The notes under the pieces are model-generated. The model was not told the DNA's origin. It made no database searches and saw nothing but the letters and a program-made list of their open reading frames with translations. From Klebsiella quasivariicola (GTDB taxonomy: Bacteria; Pseudomonadota; Gammaproteobacteria; Enterobacterales; Enterobacteriaceae): a stretch of DNA of 64,000 nucleotides. Below are positions 1 through 13,629 of this stretch, piece by piece. Numbering within the stretch: the stretch's first letter is position 1; each line of letters starts with the position of its first letter. The stretch is from assembly GCF_002269255.1 (NCBI RefSeq), contig NZ_CP022823.1, forward strand, positions 434,001 through 498,000, given 5' to 3'. Both the position numbers and the translations under genes were made by a program.

Positions 1-333
<333 letters not shown>

Positions 334-338
334 GGTAG

Positions 339-1472
<1,134 letters not shown>

Positions 1473-1479
1473 GTAGCAG

Positions 1480-2811
1480 ATGGCTAAACAACCGGGATTA
1501 GATTTTCAAAGTGCCAAAGGTGGCCTTGGCGAACTGAAACGCAGACTTCTGTTTGTGGTCGGTGCGCTGATAGTGTTCCGTATTGGCTCTTTTATTCCGA
1601 TCCCTGGTATTGATGCCGCTGTACTTGCCAAACTGCTTGAGCAACAGCGAGGCACCATCATTGAAATGTTCAACATGTTCTCTGGTGGTGCTCTCAGCCG
1701 TGCTTCTATCTTTGCACTGGGGATTATGCCGTACATTTCGGCATCGATCATCGTGCAGCTGCTGACGGTGGTTTACCAACCGCTGGCGGAACTGAAGAAA
1801 GAAGGGGAGTCTGGTCGTCGTAAGATCAGCCAGTACACCCGTTACGGTACTCTGGTGCTGGCGATATTCCAGTCGATCGGTATTGCTACCGGTCTGCCGA
1901 ATATGCCTGGTATGCAAGGCCTGGTAATTAATCCAGGCTTTGCATTCTATTTCACCGCTGTTGTCAGTCTGGTCACAGGGACTATGTTCCTGATGTGGCT
2001 CGGCGAACAGATCACTGAACGCGGTATCGGTAACGGTATCTCGATCATTATCTTCGCCGGTATCGTTGCGGGACTCCCGCCAGCCATCGCCCATACTATC
2101 GAGCAAGCGCGTCAAGGCGACCTGCACTTCCTCCTGTTGCTGTTGGTTGCAGTATTAGTATTTGCAGTGACCTTCTTTGTTGTATTCGTTGAACGTGGTC
2201 AACGCCGCATTGTGGTAAACTACGCTAAACGTCAACAGGGTCGTCGTGTCTATGCTGCACAGAGCACACATTTACCGCTGAAAGTGAATATGGCGGGGGT
2301 AATCCCGGCAATCTTCGCTTCCAGTATTATACTGTTCCCGGCAACCATTACGTCATGGTTCGGGGGTGGTACTGGTTGGAACTGGCTGACAACAATTTCG
2401 CTGTATTTGCAGCCTGGGCAACCGCTTTATGTGTTACTCTATGCGTCTGCAATCATCTTCTTCTGTTTCTTCTACACGGCGTTGGTTTTCAACCCGCGTG
2501 AAACAGCAGATAACCTGAAGAAGTCCGGTGCATTTGTACCAGGAATTCGTCCGGGAGAGCAAACGGCGAAGTATATCGATAAAGTGATGACTCGCCTGAC
2601 TCTGGTTGGTGCGTTGTATATTACTTTTATCTGCCTGATCCCGGAGTTCATGCGTGACGCGATGAAAGTGCCGTTCTACTTCGGTGGGACCTCGCTGCTT
2701 ATCGTTGTTGTCGTGATTATGGACTTTATGGCTCAAGTGCAAACTCTGATGATGTCCAGTCAGTATGAGTCTGCATTGAAGAAGGCGAACCTGAAAGGCT
2801 ACGGCCGTTAA
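1480..2811 (+). CDS. secY: Protein translocase subunit SecY
   Basis: SecY is the channel subunit of the SecYEG complex in the inner membrane and is the route for signal-sequence proteins and many membrane proteins. The 443 residues match the E. coli length. About ten hydrophobic spans alternate with charged loops; the loop after residue 240 ([20 protein letters not shown]) is the cytosolic ribosome/SecA contact region, and GMVLPY-type plug and pore segments lie in the first third. Placement in the spc operon couples channel production to ribosome synthesis. Confidence 0.99.
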   Translation: MAKQPGLDFQSAKGGLGELKRRLLFVVGALIVFRIGSFIPIPGIDAAVLAKLLEQQRGTIIEMFNMFSGGALSRASIFALGIMPYISASIIVQLLTVVYQPLAELKKEGESGRRKISQYTRYGTLVLAIFQSIGIATGLPNMPGMQGLVINPGFAFYFTAVVSLVTGTMFLMWLGEQITERGIGNGISIIIFAGIVAGLPPAIAHTIEQARQGDLHFLLLLLVAVLVFAVTFFVVFVERGQRRIVVNYAKRQQGRRVYAAQSTHLPLKVNMAGVIPAIFASSIILFPATITSWFGGGTGWNWLTTISLYLQPGQPLYVLLYASAIIFFCFFYTALVFNPRETADNLKKSGAFVPGIRPGEQTAKYIDKVMTRLTLVGALYITFICLIPEFMRDAMKVPFYFGGTSLLIVVVVIMDFMAQVQTLMMSSQYESALKKANLKGYGR

Positions 2812-2961
<150 letters not shown>

Positions 2962-2990
2962 TTTATTCGCATATTTTTCTTGCAAAGTTG

Positions 2991-3024
2991 GATTGAGCTG
3001 GCTAGATTAGCCAGCCAATCTTTT
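2991..3024 (+). terminator. Hairpin at the spc/alpha operon boundary
   Basis: A stem is formed by gattg-a-gctggcta (2991-3004) and tagccagc-caatc (3008-3020) with a GAT loop, followed directly by TTTT. The 8-bp inner stem and 5-bp outer stem are perfect. It lies between rpmJ and the alpha-operon leader, so it should terminate part of spc transcription; in E. coli, read-through into the alpha operon is known. Confidence 0.7.
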
Positions 3025-3125
3025 GTATGTCTGTACGTTTCCATTTGAGTATCCTGAAAACGGGCTTTTCAGCATGGTACGTACATATTAAATAGTAGGA
3101 GTGCATAGTGGCCCGTATAGCAGGC
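3025..3125 (+). promoter_or_regulatory. Alpha operon mRNA leader, S4-binding pseudoknot
   Basis: The bases upstream of rpsM and its first codons match the E. coli alpha-operon leader almost base for base, including CCTGAAAACGGGCTTTTCAG, the TACGTACATATTAAATAG segment and the AGGAG site before the GTG start. In E. coli this RNA folds into a nested pseudoknot that S4 (rpsD) binds to trap the initiating ribosome and repress rpsM, rpsK, rpsD and rplQ. Function is inferred from this identity; the paired CTGAAAA/TTTTCAG arms are directly visible. Confidence 0.85.
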
Positions 3126-3464
3126 ATTAACATTCCTGATCACAAACATACCGTAATCGCTTTAACCGCTATTTTCGGTATCGGCAAAACCCGTTCTAAA
3201 GCTATCTGCGCTGAAACGGGCATCGCTGAAAATGTTAAGATCAGTGAGCTGTCTGAAGAACAAATTGATATTCTGCGTGAAGCAGTAGGTAAATTTGTCG
3301 TTGAAGGTGATCTGCGCCGTGAAATCACCCTGAGCATCAAGCGTCTGATGGACCTTGGTTGCTACCGTGGTTTACGCCATCGTCGTGGTCTTCCGGTTCG
3401 CGGTCAGCGTACCAAGACCAACGCACGTACCCGTAAGGGTCCGCGTAAACCGATCAAGAAATAA
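3108..3464 (+). CDS. rpsM: 30S ribosomal protein S13 (GTG start)
   Basis: S13 lies in the head of the small subunit, contacts the P-site tRNA and forms bridges with L5 and L31. The 118 residues have the expected helix-hairpin region ([13 protein letters not shown]) and the basic C-terminal tail ([18 protein letters not shown]) that reaches to the P site. The GTG start follows AGGAG and is part of the S4-controlled pseudoknot, so this gene is the site of feedback control for the operon. Confidence 0.99.
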   Translation: MARIAGINIPDHKHTVIALTAIFGIGKTRSKAICAETGIAENVKISELSEEQIDILREAVGKFVVEGDLRREITLSIKRLMDLGCYRGLRHRRGLPVRGQRTKTNARTRKGPRKPIKK

Positions 3465-3477
3465 TCGGGGTGATTGA

Positions 3478-4524
<1,047 letters not shown>

Positions 4525-4549
4525 AGCTTAGTACCAAAGAGAGGACACA

Positions 4550-5539
4550 ATGCAGGGTTCTGTGACAGAGTTTCTAAAACCGCGCCTGGTCGATATCGAG
4601 CAAGTGAGTTCGACGCACGCCAAGGTGACCCTTGAGCCTTTAGAGCGTGGCTTCGGCCATACTCTGGGTAACGCACTGCGCCGTATTCTGCTCTCATCGA
4701 TGCCGGGTTGCGCGGTGACCGAGGTTGAGATTGATGGTGTACTGCACGAGTACAGCACCAAAGAAGGCGTTCAGGAAGACATCCTTGAAATCCTGCTCAA
4801 CCTGAAAGGGCTGGCGGTGAGAGTTCAGGGTAAAGATGAAGTCATCCTTACTTTGAATAAATCTGGCATTGGCCCTGTGACTGCAGCCGACATTACCCAC
4901 GACGGTGATGTCGAAATCGTCAAGCCGCAGCACGTGATTTGCCACCTGACTGATGAGAACGCTGCTATTAGCATGCGTATCAAAGTTCAGCGCGGTCGCG
5001 GTTATGTGCCGGCTTCTGCCCGAATTCATTCGGAAGAAGATGAGCGCCCAATCGGCCGTCTGCTGGTCGACGCCTGCTACAGCCCTGTAGAGCGTATTGC
5101 CTACAATGTTGAAGCTGCGCGTGTAGAACAGCGTACCGACCTGGACAAGCTGGTCATCGAAATGGAAACCAACGGCACAATCGATCCTGAAGAGGCGATT
5201 CGTCGTGCGGCAACCATTCTGGCTGAACAACTGGAAGCTTTTGTTGACTTACGTGATGTACGTCAGCCAGAAGTGAAAGAAGAGAAACCAGAGTTCGATC
5301 CGATCCTGCTGCGCCCTGTTGACGATCTGGAATTGACTGTCCGCTCTGCTAACTGCCTCAAGGCAGAAGCTATCCACTATATCGGTGATCTGGTACAGCG
5401 TACCGAGGTTGAGTTGCTGAAAACGCCGAACCTGGGTAAAAAATCTCTTACTGAGATTAAAGACGTGCTGGCTTCCCGTGGACTGTCTCTGGGCATGCGC
5501 CTGGAAAACTGGCCACCAGCAAGCATTGCTGACGAGTAA
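4550..5539 (+). CDS. rpoA: RNA polymerase subunit alpha
   Basis: Alpha dimerises to nucleate RNA polymerase assembly; its C-terminal domain binds UP-element DNA and activators such as CRP and Fis. The 329 residues match E. coli exactly. The N-terminal assembly domain spans about 1-235, the acidic linker follows ([13 protein letters not shown]), and the C-terminal domain has the DNA-binding helix around residue 265 ([10 protein letters not shown]) and the helix-hairpin-helix [17 protein letters not shown]. It is between rpsD and rplQ as usual. Confidence 0.99.
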
Positions 5540-5555
5540 CCGGATCACAGGTTAA

Positions 5556-5966
<411 letters not shown>

Positions 5967-5978
5967 TCTGTAGTAACG

Positions 5979-6008
5979 TAAAAAAACCCGCCCCGGCGGG
6001 TTTTTTTA
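5979..6008 (+). terminator. Rho-independent terminator of the alpha operon
   Basis: AACCCGCC and GGCGGGTT form a GC-rich stem with a short CC-type loop at about 5985-6002, preceded by seven A and followed by seven T. The A and T tracts mean it could act in both directions, but only the ribosomal operon reads into it here. Confidence 0.93.
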
Positions 6009-6073
6009 TATCTACCTCATCTCCACTTCACTACACTATCTGTACTCTTTTTGTTCATCCCCGGAGCCGTAGA

Positions 6074-6442
6074 ATGTGGTTACTGGATCAGTGGGCGGAA
6101 CGCCATATCCTCGATGCCCAAACTAAAGGTGAGTTCGATAACTTACCCGGCAGCGGCGAACCGCTGACTCTCGATGACGATTCGCATGTGCCGGCGGAGC
6201 TGCGGGCAGGTTATCGCCTTCTGAAGAATGCTGGATGCCTTCCCCCGGAGCTGGAGCAGCGTCGGGAAGCGGTTGCACTGGCTGATTTACTGAAGGGAGT
6301 CCGCCAGGACGATCCGCGTCATGCTGAACTGAGCAAACGGCTTGCCTTGCTTGAACTGAAGCTTCGTCAGGCTGGCCTGAGCACCGACTTTTTACGCGGT
6401 GAGTATGCCGACGCTTTGCTACAAAGAATGAATCAGGAGTAA
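6074..6442 (+). CDS. yhdN: DUF1992 family protein YhdN
   Basis: This 122-residue protein has the DUF1992 domain (also in the DnaJ homologue C member 28 family), recognised by LLDQWAERHILDAQTKGEFDNLPGSGEPL at the N-terminus (first 20 residues of that region are the diagnostic part). The molecular function is not established. It has no signal peptide or membrane span. The stop is 2 bases before zntR, and the pair occupies the same place after rplQ as in E. coli, so they are probably co-transcribed. Confidence 0.9.
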   Translation: MWLLDQWAERHILDAQTKGEFDNLPGSGEPLTLDDDSHVPAELRAGYRLLKNAGCLPPELEQRREAVALADLLKGVRQDDPRHAELSKRLALLELKLRQAGLSTDFLRGEYADALLQRMNQE

Positions 6443-6444
6443 AT

Positions 6445-6870
6445 ATGTATCGTATTGGTGAGCTGGCTAAGCTGGCTGACGTCACGCCAGATACCATCCG
6501 CTACTATGAAAAGCAGCAGATGATGGATCATGACGTGCGCACCGAGGGGGGCTTTCGTCTTTACTCGGATAACGATCTTCAGCGGCTACGCTTTATTCGC
6601 TATGCCCGTCAGTTGGGCTTCACTCTGGAAGCGATCCGTGAATTATTGTCGATCCGTATCGATCCTGAGCACCATACCTGCCAGGAATCGAAAGGGATAG
6701 TTCAGGCGCGATTAAGCGAAGTTGAGGCGCGGATCAACGAGTTACAGACGATGCGTCGCTCTCTGCAGCGGCTTAATGATGCCTGCTGTGGGACGGCGCA
6801 CAGTAGTGTTTATTGTTCGATCCTCGAGGCCCTTGAACAAGGCGCCAGCAATGGCGGTACGGGACGTTGA
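6445..6870 (+). CDS. zntR: Zn(II)-responsive MerR-family activator ZntR
   Basis: ZntR senses excess zinc (also cadmium and lead) and activates the exporter gene zntA by untwisting its promoter. The 141 residues have the MerR winged helix (IGELAKLADVTPDTIRYYEK, residues 4-23), a long dimerisation helix, and the metal loop CCGTAHSSVYC. The known metal ligands are all present: Cys79, Cys114, Cys115, His119 and Cys124. That set distinguishes it from CueR and SoxR. zntA is not in the window. Confidence 0.97.
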   Translation: MYRIGELAKLADVTPDTIRYYEKQQMMDHDVRTEGGFRLYSDNDLQRLRFIRYARQLGFTLEAIRELLSIRIDPEHHTCQESKGIVQARLSEVEARINELQTMRRSLQRLNDACCGTAHSSVYCSILEALEQGASNGGTGR

Positions 6871-6927
6871 TTTTTTCATCGCGCGGATCTACACTCGCGC
6901 GGAATTCACACATGCACTGGAGTTAAT

Positions 6928-7206
6928 ATGAGTCGCTATCAGCATACTAAAGGGCAAATTAAAGATAACGCCATTGAGGCACTTCTCCACGATCCGTTAT
7001 TCAGGCAGCGCGTAGAGAAAAACAAGAAAGGGAAAGGAAGCTATCAACGTAAAGATAAACATGCAGGAAGGATTGACCGGGAGGCCAGTGGCAAGCAAGC
7101 GAATCGCTTTTTTACCACTGGCCTTCTGCTTTCTGTACTGATTAAGAACGGTTGTTTTGTTCTTTCAGCAGATCGCGAATTTCGCTCAGCAGGACTTCTT
7201 CTTTAG
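6928..7206 (+). CDS. arfA: Alternative ribosome-rescue factor A (full reading frame)
   Basis: ArfA rescues ribosomes stalled on non-stop mRNA by recruiting release factor 2 when tmRNA is lacking. Residues 1-40 ([20 protein letters not shown] onward, then KKGKGSY) match E. coli. The frame runs to 92 residues, longer than the 72 of E. coli, and its 3' end lies over the mscL 3' end. In E. coli the mRNA is cut or terminated inside the frame, making a truncated stable protein; a 43-base hairpin at 7082-7124 inside this frame is consistent with that. The codons after about 7125 may seldom be translated. Confidence 0.92.
7082..7124. promoter_or_regulatory. Long hairpin inside arfA (RNase III/terminator type)
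   Basis: AGGCCAGTGG (7082-7091) pairs perfectly with CCACTGGCCT (7115-7124), and inside it AAGCG/CGCTT (7097-7109) forms a second stem around AAT. The structure lies within the arfA reading frame. In E. coli a hairpin at this place is an RNase III site and terminator that leaves arfA mRNA without a stop codon, making ArfA itself a tmRNA target. It could also end mscL transcripts on the other strand. Confidence 0.8.
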
Positions 7207-7555
7207 AGGGGGCTGGCGGTGCCGCCGGAGCCTCTTCTTTCTTACGATTTAACTTATTCATCAGTTTAATCGCCATGAAGATGGCAAACGCGACGATGAT
7301 GAAATCGAAAACGTTCTGAATGAATACTCCATAGTGCATCACCACAGCCGGGACATCGCCCTGGGCATCACGTAGCGTGACGGCAAACTGTTTAAAATCG
7401 ATCCCGCCAATCAACAGACCGAGCGGTGGCATAATAATATCTGCGACCAGCGATGAAACAATTTTACCGAATGCTGCACCGATGATCACACCCACTGCCA
7501 AATCGACAACATTCCCGCGCATCGCGAATTCGCGAAACTCTTTTAAAAAACTCAT
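7142..7555 (-). CDS. mscL: Large-conductance mechanosensitive channel
   Basis: MscL is a homopentameric inner-membrane valve that opens near lytic tension to release solutes on osmotic downshock. The 137 residues (E. coli 136) show the N-terminal amphipathic helix ([20 protein letters not shown]), TM1 with the tight Gly/Ala packing [16 protein letters not shown], a periplasmic loop, TM2, and the charged C-terminal bundle. It converges with arfA and their 3' ends overlap by 65 bases. Confidence 0.98.
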
Positions 7556-7663
7556 TTTATTCTCCTTGTGCCAGCTGACCTTGTAAGTTTAACAAATGTA
7601 TTTTCATTTGCCATTAACAGTAGATAGTTACCGCAAATTATTAACCTTTGAATAATAAGGGAT

Positions 7664-7690
7664 AATAAAAAGGCGCCTGTTCGGCGCCCT
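7664..7690 (-). terminator. Terminator downstream of trkA
   Basis: Read on the minus strand, GGCGCC-GAACA-GGCGCC (7672-7688) is followed by TTTTTTATTAT. This is a compact GC stem with a T-run and ends the def-fmt-rsmB-trkA transcript. Confidence 0.85.
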
Positions 7691-7695
7691 GGGAA

Positions 7696-9072
7696 TTACA
7701 GGAAGAAAGGACTTGGCTGGAACAGCCTTTCGACATCGGAAATAAACTTCTTATCGGTTAAAAACATGATCACATGATCGCCCTGCTCGATCCGCAGATT
7801 ATTATTGGCGATCATTACGTCGTTGCCCCGCACAACGGCACCGATGATCGTGCCTGGCGGCAGCTTGATCTCATCGATCGAACGCCCGACTACCCGGGAA
7901 GTACTCTCATCGCCGTGCGCGACTGCCTCAATCGCTTCTGCAACGCCGCGGCGTAGGGAGGAGACGCCGACAATATCGGCTTTACGGACATGACTGAGGA
8001 GTGCGGAAATTGTGGCTTGCTGAGGTGATATCGCGATATCGATGACGCTGCCCTGGACCAGATCCACGTAGGCTCTACGCTGGATCAGCACCATCACTTT
8101 TTTCGCGCCCATTCGCTTGGCCAGCATCGCTGACATAATATTTGCTTCGTCGTCGTTAGTGACGGCAATAAACAGGTCCACCTGGTCAATATGCTCTTCA
8201 GCCAGCAGCTCCTGGTCTGACGCATCACCGTAGAAAACGATAGTATGCTGCAGTTTTTCCGCCAGCTCTGCGGCTCGCTGCTGGTTACGTTCGATAAGCT
8301 TAACGCTGTAGTCTTTTTCCAGCTTATGGGCCAGACCCGCGCCAATATTGCCCCCGCCGACCAGCATAATACGCTTATACGGCTTTTCCAGTCGCTGTAG
8401 TTCGCTCATGACCGCGCGAATATGCTGCGAGGCGGCAATAAAGAAGACTTCATCGCCGGCCTCGACAATCGTCGAACCCTGCGGGCGGATGGGGCGATCG
8501 TGGCGGAAAATAGCGGCCACGCGCGTATCGATATGCGGCATGTGTTCCCGCATAGTGGACAACGCATTCCCCACCAGCGGACCGCCGTAATAAGCCTTCA
8601 CTACAGCAAGACTGACTTTTCCTTCGGCGAAGTTCACAACCTGCAGCGCGCCGGGATATTCGATCAGACGATGGATATTGTCGATGACCAGCTGTTCCGG
8701 AGCGATTAAGTGGTCGATCGGCACGGCTTCAGAATTGAAGAGCTTTTCCGCATCACGCACGTAGTCTGGCGCACGAATGCGAGCGATACGGTTTGGGGTA
8801 TTGAATAATGAGTAGGCGACCTGACAGGCCACCATGTTGGTTTCGTCCGAACTGGTGACCGCTACCAGCATATCGGCATCATCGGCTCCCGCCTCGCGCA
8901 GTACGCGAGGGTGAGAGCCGTGTCCCTGGACGACACGCAGGTCGAACTTATCCTGCAGGCTGCGCAGACGGTCGCCATTGGTATCAACCAGCGTAATATC
9001 ATTGTTCTCGCCGACGAGGTTCTCCGCCAGCGTGCCGCCGACCTGGCCGGCGCCCAGAATAATAATCTTCAT
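7696..9072 (-). CDS. trkA: Trk potassium uptake regulatory protein TrkA
   Basis: TrkA is the cytosolic NAD(H)-binding regulatory subunit of the TrkG/TrkH potassium importers. The 458 residues contain two RCK units, each with a Rossmann dinucleotide motif: [10 protein letters not shown] at residues 3-12 and [11 protein letters not shown] near residue 235, each followed by a TrkA-C domain. Length equals E. coli. It is the last gene of a minus-strand run def-fmt-rsmB-trkA and starts 13 bases after rsmB. Confidence 0.98.
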   Translation of the reverse strand: MKIIILGAGQVGGTLAENLVGENNDITLVDTNGDRLRSLQDKFDLRVVQGHGSHPRVLREAGADDADMLVAVTSSDETNMVACQVAYSLFNTPNRIARIRAPDYVRDAEKLFNSEAVPIDHLIAPEQLVIDNIHRLIEYPGALQVVNFAEGKVSLAVVKAYYGGPLVGNALSTMREHMPHIDTRVAAIFRHDRPIRPQGSTIVEAGDEVFFIAASQHIRAVMSELQRLEKPYKRIMLVGGGNIGAGLAHKLEKDYSVKLIERNQQRAAELAEKLQHTIVFYGDASDQELLAEEHIDQVDLFIAVTNDDEANIMSAMLAKRMGAKKVMVLIQRRAYVDLVQGSVIDIAISPQQATISALLSHVRKADIVGVSSLRRGVAEAIEAVAHGDESTSRVVGRSIDEIKLPPGTIIGAVVRGNDVMIANNNLRIEQGDHVIMFLTDKKFISDVERLFQPSPFFL

Positions 9073-9085
9073 CTGCAGTGACCCA

Positions 9086-10381
9086 TTAGTTCCGACGTTT
9101 GATTAGCTTAGCGTAAAAGAAGCCATCACCTTCTTCCGCGCCCGGCAGATTTTGCTGCCCCGGGCTCGCAGGCGTGCCGGTGGCGTGAAGTTCTGCATCC
9201 GGGGTTCGCGCGAGGAAGGCGGCAATTTGCTGGCTATTCTCTTCCGGCAGTATTGAACAGGTGGCATACACCAGCGTGCCGCCAGGCTTCAGGTGTGTCC
9301 AGGTGGCATTCAGGATCTCGGCCTGCAGCTGGGCTAACTCGGCGATATCCCGATCCCGGCGCAGCCATTTGATATCTGGATGGCGGCGAATAACGCCAGT
9401 GGCAGAGCAGGGAGCATCCAGCAGAATACGATCGAACTGCTCGTCGCCACACCACTGCGCAGGGAAGCGACCATCGCCTTGTTTGACTTCGGCTTTCATG
9501 CCCAGTCGTTTCAGGTTGTCATAGACGCGGGACAGACGTTGTTCATCAATGTCCACCGCCATGACCTCAGCCTGGGGAGCGACTTCCAGAATATGCGTCG
9601 TCTTGCCGCCCGGCGCAGCGCAGAGATCGAGAATGCGCTCGCCGTTTTCCGGCTGCAGATAGCGCATGCAGCCCTGGGCAGAGGCATCCTGAACGGTTAC
9701 CCATCCTTCGGCAAAACCCGGCAAAGCATGGACTGGGGCAGGGGTGGCCAGCCGCACGGCGTCGGGATAGTCAGGGTGAGTAAAGCCCTCTAAGCCGGCT
9801 TCTTTAAGCAGAGCAAGCCATTCATCCCGCGAATGATGGTTGCGGTTAACGCGCAGCCACATCGGTGGGCGCTGGTTATTCGCATCGACGATCTCCTGCC
9901 ACTGTTGCGGCCAGGCCTGCTGCAGACGCTTAAGTAACCATTTGGGATGAAGATAACGGTTTTCATGCTCAGCGAATTCGGCCAATAACGCTTCCTGCTG
10001 GCGCTGGAACTGGCGTAGTACGCCGTTGATCAGTCCTTTAAGCTGTGGGCGTTTAATGGCCACTGCGCCTTCTACCGTTTCCGCCAGCGCGGCATGGGGG
10101 GGAATACGAGTATAGAGTAACTGATAGAGCCCAACCATGATCAGAAAATGCACGGTGCGCTGTTTGCCGGTCATCGGACGCGCCATCAGCTTATTGATAA
10201 GCCACTCGAGCTGGCTGAGCGTACGCAGTACGCCAAAGCACAGCTCCTGCAGCAGCGCTTTGTCTTTATCGCTAACTTTCTGCTGCAGAGGAGGGAGAAC
10301 GTTGCTTAAAGATTGACCTTTCTCAACGACTTGCTCGATAGCCTGGGCGGCCAGGCTGCGTAAATTTATTTTGTTTTTCAT
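9086..10381 (-). CDS. rsmB: 16S rRNA m5C967 methyltransferase RsmB
   Basis: RsmB uses S-adenosylmethionine to methylate C967 of 16S rRNA. The N-terminal NusB-like domain (about 1-140) is followed by the methyltransferase domain with the SAM motif [16 protein letters not shown], the [15 protein letters not shown] motif and the YATCS motif holding the catalytic cysteine; the two cysteines of this family are both present. Length is 431 against 429 in E. coli. It lies between fmt and trkA. Confidence 0.97.
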   Translation of the reverse strand: MKNKINLRSLAAQAIEQVVEKGQSLSNVLPPLQQKVSDKDKALLQELCFGVLRTLSQLEWLINKLMARPMTGKQRTVHFLIMVGLYQLLYTRIPPHAALAETVEGAVAIKRPQLKGLINGVLRQFQRQQEALLAEFAEHENRYLHPKWLLKRLQQAWPQQWQEIVDANNQRPPMWLRVNRNHHSRDEWLALLKEAGLEGFTHPDYPDAVRLATPAPVHALPGFAEGWVTVQDASAQGCMRYLQPENGERILDLCAAPGGKTTHILEVAPQAEVMAVDIDEQRLSRVYDNLKRLGMKAEVKQGDGRFPAQWCGDEQFDRILLDAPCSATGVIRRHPDIKWLRRDRDIAELAQLQAEILNATWTHLKPGGTLVYATCSILPEENSQQIAAFLARTPDAELHATGTPASPGQQNLPGAEEGDGFFYAKLIKRRN

Positions 10382-10391
10382 AAGCGCAAAA

Positions 10392-10421
10392 ATAAAAATG
10401 CCCGGCTAACCCGGGCTTTTA
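10392..10421 (-). terminator. Possible attenuator between fmt and rsmB
   Basis: On the minus strand AGCCCGG-GTTAG-CCGGGC (stem 10400-10405 with 10411-10416) is followed by ATTTTTATTTTTG. The 6-bp GC stem and T-rich tail look like a weak intrinsic terminator, although fmt, rsmB and trkA are normally one operon; partial read-through is therefore likely. Confidence 0.55.
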
Positions 10422-10433
10422 AAGAGATAACCG

Positions 10434-11381
10434 TCAGGCGAGACGGGTACCAGGGATGAACCACTCCCGGCGGGAATTGAGTAAGTCCTGCGAGCTCATC
10501 GCTTTTTTACCCGCTGGCTGTAATGATTCCAGACTGAGGATCCCATCACCCGTAGCGACCTGAATACCCTGTTTGGTTGCTGCCACTATTGTTCCCGGCT
10601 CGGCGTGCGTGGCTTCGGCAATAACCGTTGCCCGCCAGACTTTGACTGGCTGCCCGTCAATCTCCAGCCAACTCATTGGCCACGGATTAAACGCCCGGAT
10701 GCAACGTTCGAGCTGTGCAGCGGAAAGCGACCAGTCGATGCGGGCCTCTTCTTTACTCAGCTTCTCGGCATAACTGACGAGTGACTCGTCCTGGACTTCA
10801 GGCTGTGCCGTCCCGTTGGCCAGTTGCGCTAAGGTTGTCAGCAGTCCCTGTGGGCCAAGATCGGCCAGCTTATCGTACAGGCTGCCGCTGGTATCCTCAG
10901 CGGTAATAGGGCAGGAAAGCTTATACAGCATGTCACCCGTATCAAGGCCGACGTCCATCTGCATAATGGTCACGCCGGTTTCGCTATCGCCCGCCCACAG
11001 TGAACGTTGGATCGGCGCGGCGCCACGCCAGCGCGGCAGCAGGGAACCATGAACGTTGATACAGCCCAGACGCGGCATCTCAAGCACCGCTTTTGGCAGA
11101 ATCAGACCATACGCCACCACCACCATGATATCAGCGCCCAGATCGGCGATGAGCTGTTGGTTTTCCTGCGGACGAAGAGACGATGGCTGGAATACGGGAA
11201 CGTCATGGGCTTCGGCCAGCACTTTTACCGGACTCGGCATTAATTTTTTGCCGCGTCCAGCAGGGCGGTCTGGCTGAGTGAATACGCCAACGACATGATG
11301 TTCAGACGACAACAGCGCGTCAAGATGACGCGCTGCGAAATCGGGAGTGCCGGCGAAAATGATACGTAGTGATTGTGACAC
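10434..11381 (-). CDS. fmt: Methionyl-tRNA formyltransferase (GTG start)
   Basis: Fmt transfers a formyl group from 10-formyltetrahydrofolate to initiator Met-tRNA. The 315-residue protein has the formyltransferase core with [20 protein letters not shown] at the start and [20 protein letters not shown] around residue 105-125 (the Asn-His catalytic segment), then a C-terminal OB-fold. A longer frame from a TTG at 11399 exists, but the GTG at 11381 gives the E. coli length and follows an AAGGAA site, so I chose it. It is 14 bases after def, its functional partner. Confidence 0.96.
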   Translation of the reverse strand: MSQSLRIIFAGTPDFAARHLDALLSSEHHVVGVFTQPDRPAGRGKKLMPSPVKVLAEAHDVPVFQPSSLRPQENQQLIADLGADIMVVVAYGLILPKAVLEMPRLGCINVHGSLLPRWRGAAPIQRSLWAGDSETGVTIMQMDVGLDTGDMLYKLSCPITAEDTSGSLYDKLADLGPQGLLTTLAQLANGTAQPEVQDESLVSYAEKLSKEEARIDWSLSAAQLERCIRAFNPWPMSWLEIDGQPVKVWRATVIAEATHAEPGTIVAATKQGIQVATGDGILSLESLQPAGKKAMSSQDLLNSRREWFIPGTRLA

Positions 11382-11395
11382 GGTATTCCTTGTTA

Positions 11396-11905
11396 TCAAG
11401 CCCGGGAGCGTAAACGATCCAGTTTCTCAACCTTCTGACGAATGCGCTGCTGCTTAAGCGGTGACAGATAGTCAATAAACAGTTTGCCGACCAGGTGATC
11501 CATTTCATGCTGGATACAGATAGCCAGCAGGCCATCGGCCTCCAGTTCAAACGGCTTACCGTCGCGGTCGAGCGCACGGATTTTCACTTTTTCAGCACGC
11601 GGCACCAGGGCGCGTTGTTCCGGAATAGACAGGCAGCCCTCTTCGATGCCGGTTTCGCCGTCTTTTTCCAGCAGCTCCGGGTTGATTAATACCAGACGCT
11701 CTTCCCGGTTTTCCGATACATCGATAACGATGATACGCTGATGGATATCGACCTGGGTTGCGGCCAGACCAATGCCCTCTTCAGCGTACATGGTGTCGAA
11801 CATATCATCGACGATACGCTGAATTTCCGCATTCACTTCTTTGACCGGCTCGGCGACTTTGCGAAGGCGCTCGTCCGGAATATGTAACACTTGCAAAACT
11901 GCCAT
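11396..11905 (-). CDS. def: Peptide deformylase
   Basis: Def removes the N-formyl group from nascent proteins using Fe(II) or a substitute metal. The three family motifs are present: [18 protein letters not shown] (metal Cys) and the [10 protein letters not shown] helix with two metal-ligand histidines and the catalytic Glu. The 169 residues equal E. coli. It is the first gene of the minus-strand operon with fmt; the 68-128 bases to dprA hold divergent promoters. Confidence 0.98.
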   Translation of the reverse strand: MAVLQVLHIPDERLRKVAEPVKEVNAEIQRIVDDMFDTMYAEEGIGLAATQVDIHQRIIVIDVSENREERLVLINPELLEKDGETGIEEGCLSIPEQRALVPRAEKVKIRALDRDGKPFELEADGLLAICIQHEMDHLVGKLFIDYLSPLKQQRIRQKVEKLDRLRSRA

Positions 11906-12033
11906 AAAGTTCCAGAGTCGTATTCAGGAGTTGATAAGATTATTAGCTCTATTCTAGACAAATCCCCCCGCAATTGACAGTCTCACTGTCCAATCGCAAA
12001 GATTGTCAATACCGCTTATGGCAGGGGGTAAGG

Positions 12034-13158
12034 ATGACGCCCGACGAGATTTGGCTGCGGCTGATGAAGGTCAGTAATTTGTATGGCGACAGGATGCTGG
12101 ATATTGCGCAGCGGCTATGCACAGCCGGTACGGTAGATCGTGAAACGCTGCATGCCGTCGGGATGACGGCGGCACAGGCAAAGTTATTTTTTCGGCTTGA
12201 CGGGCGTGAGCTTGACGAGACGCGGCGCTGGCTGGAGCTCCCGGAACATCATCTGTTAAGGGCCGACGATCCGCGCTTTCCGTCGCGGCTAAGGGCCATC
12301 GCTGATTACCCCGGTGCGCTGTTGGTCAGCGGCGATCCCGCCCTGCTTCACAGCGCGCAGCTTGCCGTTATTGGTAGTCGCTTGCATTCCTGGTATGGCG
12401 CTCGCTGGGGGAAGTTGTTCAGCGAAGCGCTGGCGCGTAAAGGGATAACTATCACCAGTGGGCTGGCGTTAGGCATTGATGGCATCGCGCATCGCGGCGC
12501 GCTCGCGGCTGAGGGTAAAACCATCGCGGTGCTGGGCAACGGACTGGGCCAGGTTTATCCGCGGCGCCATGCAAGCCTCGCCCAGCAGATCATCAATAAT
12601 GGCGGTGCGCTGGTGTCTGAATTTCCACTTATAACGCCGCCGCTTCCCGCGCATTTCCCCAGGCGCAACAGGATTATCAGCGGCCTGAGCCTGGGCGTGT
12701 TGGTGGTTGAGGCGGCATTGCGAAGCGGATCGCTGGTCACCGTCCGTTGCGCCCTGGAACAGGGAAGGGATGTGTTCGCCCTGCCAGGCCCGATTGGTAA
12801 TCCGGGATCTGAAGGTCCGCACTGGTTAATCAAGCAAGGCGCGGTACCGGTGACTTCGCCAGAGGATATCGTGGAGTACTGGCAAACCGAGCTAGCCTGG
12901 CTTACTGATACGTCTGATTCGATAAATAATTGCGCCGATCAGCCGTCTGTAGCATTGCCATTTCCGGAGCTCCTGGCTAACGTAGGAGATGAGGTAACAC
13001 CTGTTGACGTTGTCGCTGAACGTGCCGGCCAATCTGTGCCAGTAACCGTAGCTCAGCTACTTGAACTGGAGTTAGCAGGCTGGATCGCAGCTGTACCCGG
13101 CGGCTATGTCCGATTAAGGAGGGCAAGCCATGTTCGACGTACTCATGTATTTGTTTGA
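12034..13158 (+). CDS. dprA: DNA-processing protein DprA/Smf
   Basis: DprA binds single-stranded DNA and loads RecA, in competent bacteria during transformation; in enterobacteria its role is less clear. The 374 residues include the Rossmann-like DprA domain with [18 protein letters not shown] and [20 protein letters not shown], and a C-terminal winged-helix-like domain ([17 protein letters not shown]). An upstream in-frame ATG at 11974 would add 20 residues; the ATG at 12034 follows GGGGTAAGG and gives the E. coli length. It overlaps smg by 29 bases. Confidence 0.95.
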   Translation: MTPDEIWLRLMKVSNLYGDRMLDIAQRLCTAGTVDRETLHAVGMTAAQAKLFFRLDGRELDETRRWLELPEHHLLRADDPRFPSRLRAIADYPGALLVSGDPALLHSAQLAVIGSRLHSWYGARWGKLFSEALARKGITITSGLALGIDGIAHRGALAAEGKTIAVLGNGLGQVYPRRHASLAQQIINNGGALVSEFPLITPPLPAHFPRRNRIISGLSLGVLVVEAALRSGSLVTVRCALEQGRDVFALPGPIGNPGSEGPHWLIKQGAVPVTSPEDIVEYWQTELAWLTDTSDSINNCADQPSVALPFPELLANVGDEVTPVDVVAERAGQSVPVTVAQLLELELAGWIAAVPGGYVRLRRASHVRRTHVFV

Positions 13159-13603
13159 AACTTACATCCATAACGAAGCAGAAATGCGCGTGGATCAGGA
13201 CAAACTGACGCGGGATCTTACCGATGCAGGCTTTGAGCGGGAAGATATCTATAACGCGTTAATGTGGCTCGAGAAACTGGCTGATTATCAGGAAGGTCTC
13301 GTTGAACCCATGCAGCTCGCTTCCGACCCGCTCTCGCTTCGGGTGTATACCGAAGAAGAGTGCCAGCGTCTGGATGCCAGTTGCCGGGGATTTTTACTCT
13401 TCCTCGAGCAGATTCAGGTGTTGAACCTCGAAACGCGAGAAATGGTGATAGAGCGCGTACTGGCGCTGGATACGGCAGAATTTGAGCTGGAAGACCTGAA
13501 ATGGGTCATCCTGATGGTACTGTTCAATATTCCGGGCTGTGAAAACGCCTATCAGCAAATGGAAGAATTACTCTTCGAAGTAAATGAAGGTATGCTGCAT
13601 TAA
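13130..13603 (+). CDS. smg: DUF494 family protein Smg
   Basis: Smg is a conserved 157-residue cytosolic protein of unknown function, always beside dprA in enterobacteria. The sequence is acidic and helical, starts [20 protein letters not shown] and ends [13 protein letters not shown]. Its start lies inside dprA, 29 bases before that stop, with an AAGGAGG site in the dprA coding sequence, which indicates translational coupling. Confidence 0.93.
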   Translation: MFDVLMYLFETYIHNEAEMRVDQDKLTRDLTDAGFEREDIYNALMWLEKLADYQEGLVEPMQLASDPLSLRVYTEEECQRLDASCRGFLLFLEQIQVLNLETREMVIERVLALDTAEFELEDLKWVILMVLFNIPGCENAYQQMEELLFEVNEGMLH

Positions 13604-13629
13604 TCTTTTTGCAGCAACATCGAGTTGTT

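Noticed and set aside
11382..11399. TTG start that lengthens fmt by six residues
   Set aside because: The GTG at 11381 has a better ribosome-binding site and yields the normal family length.
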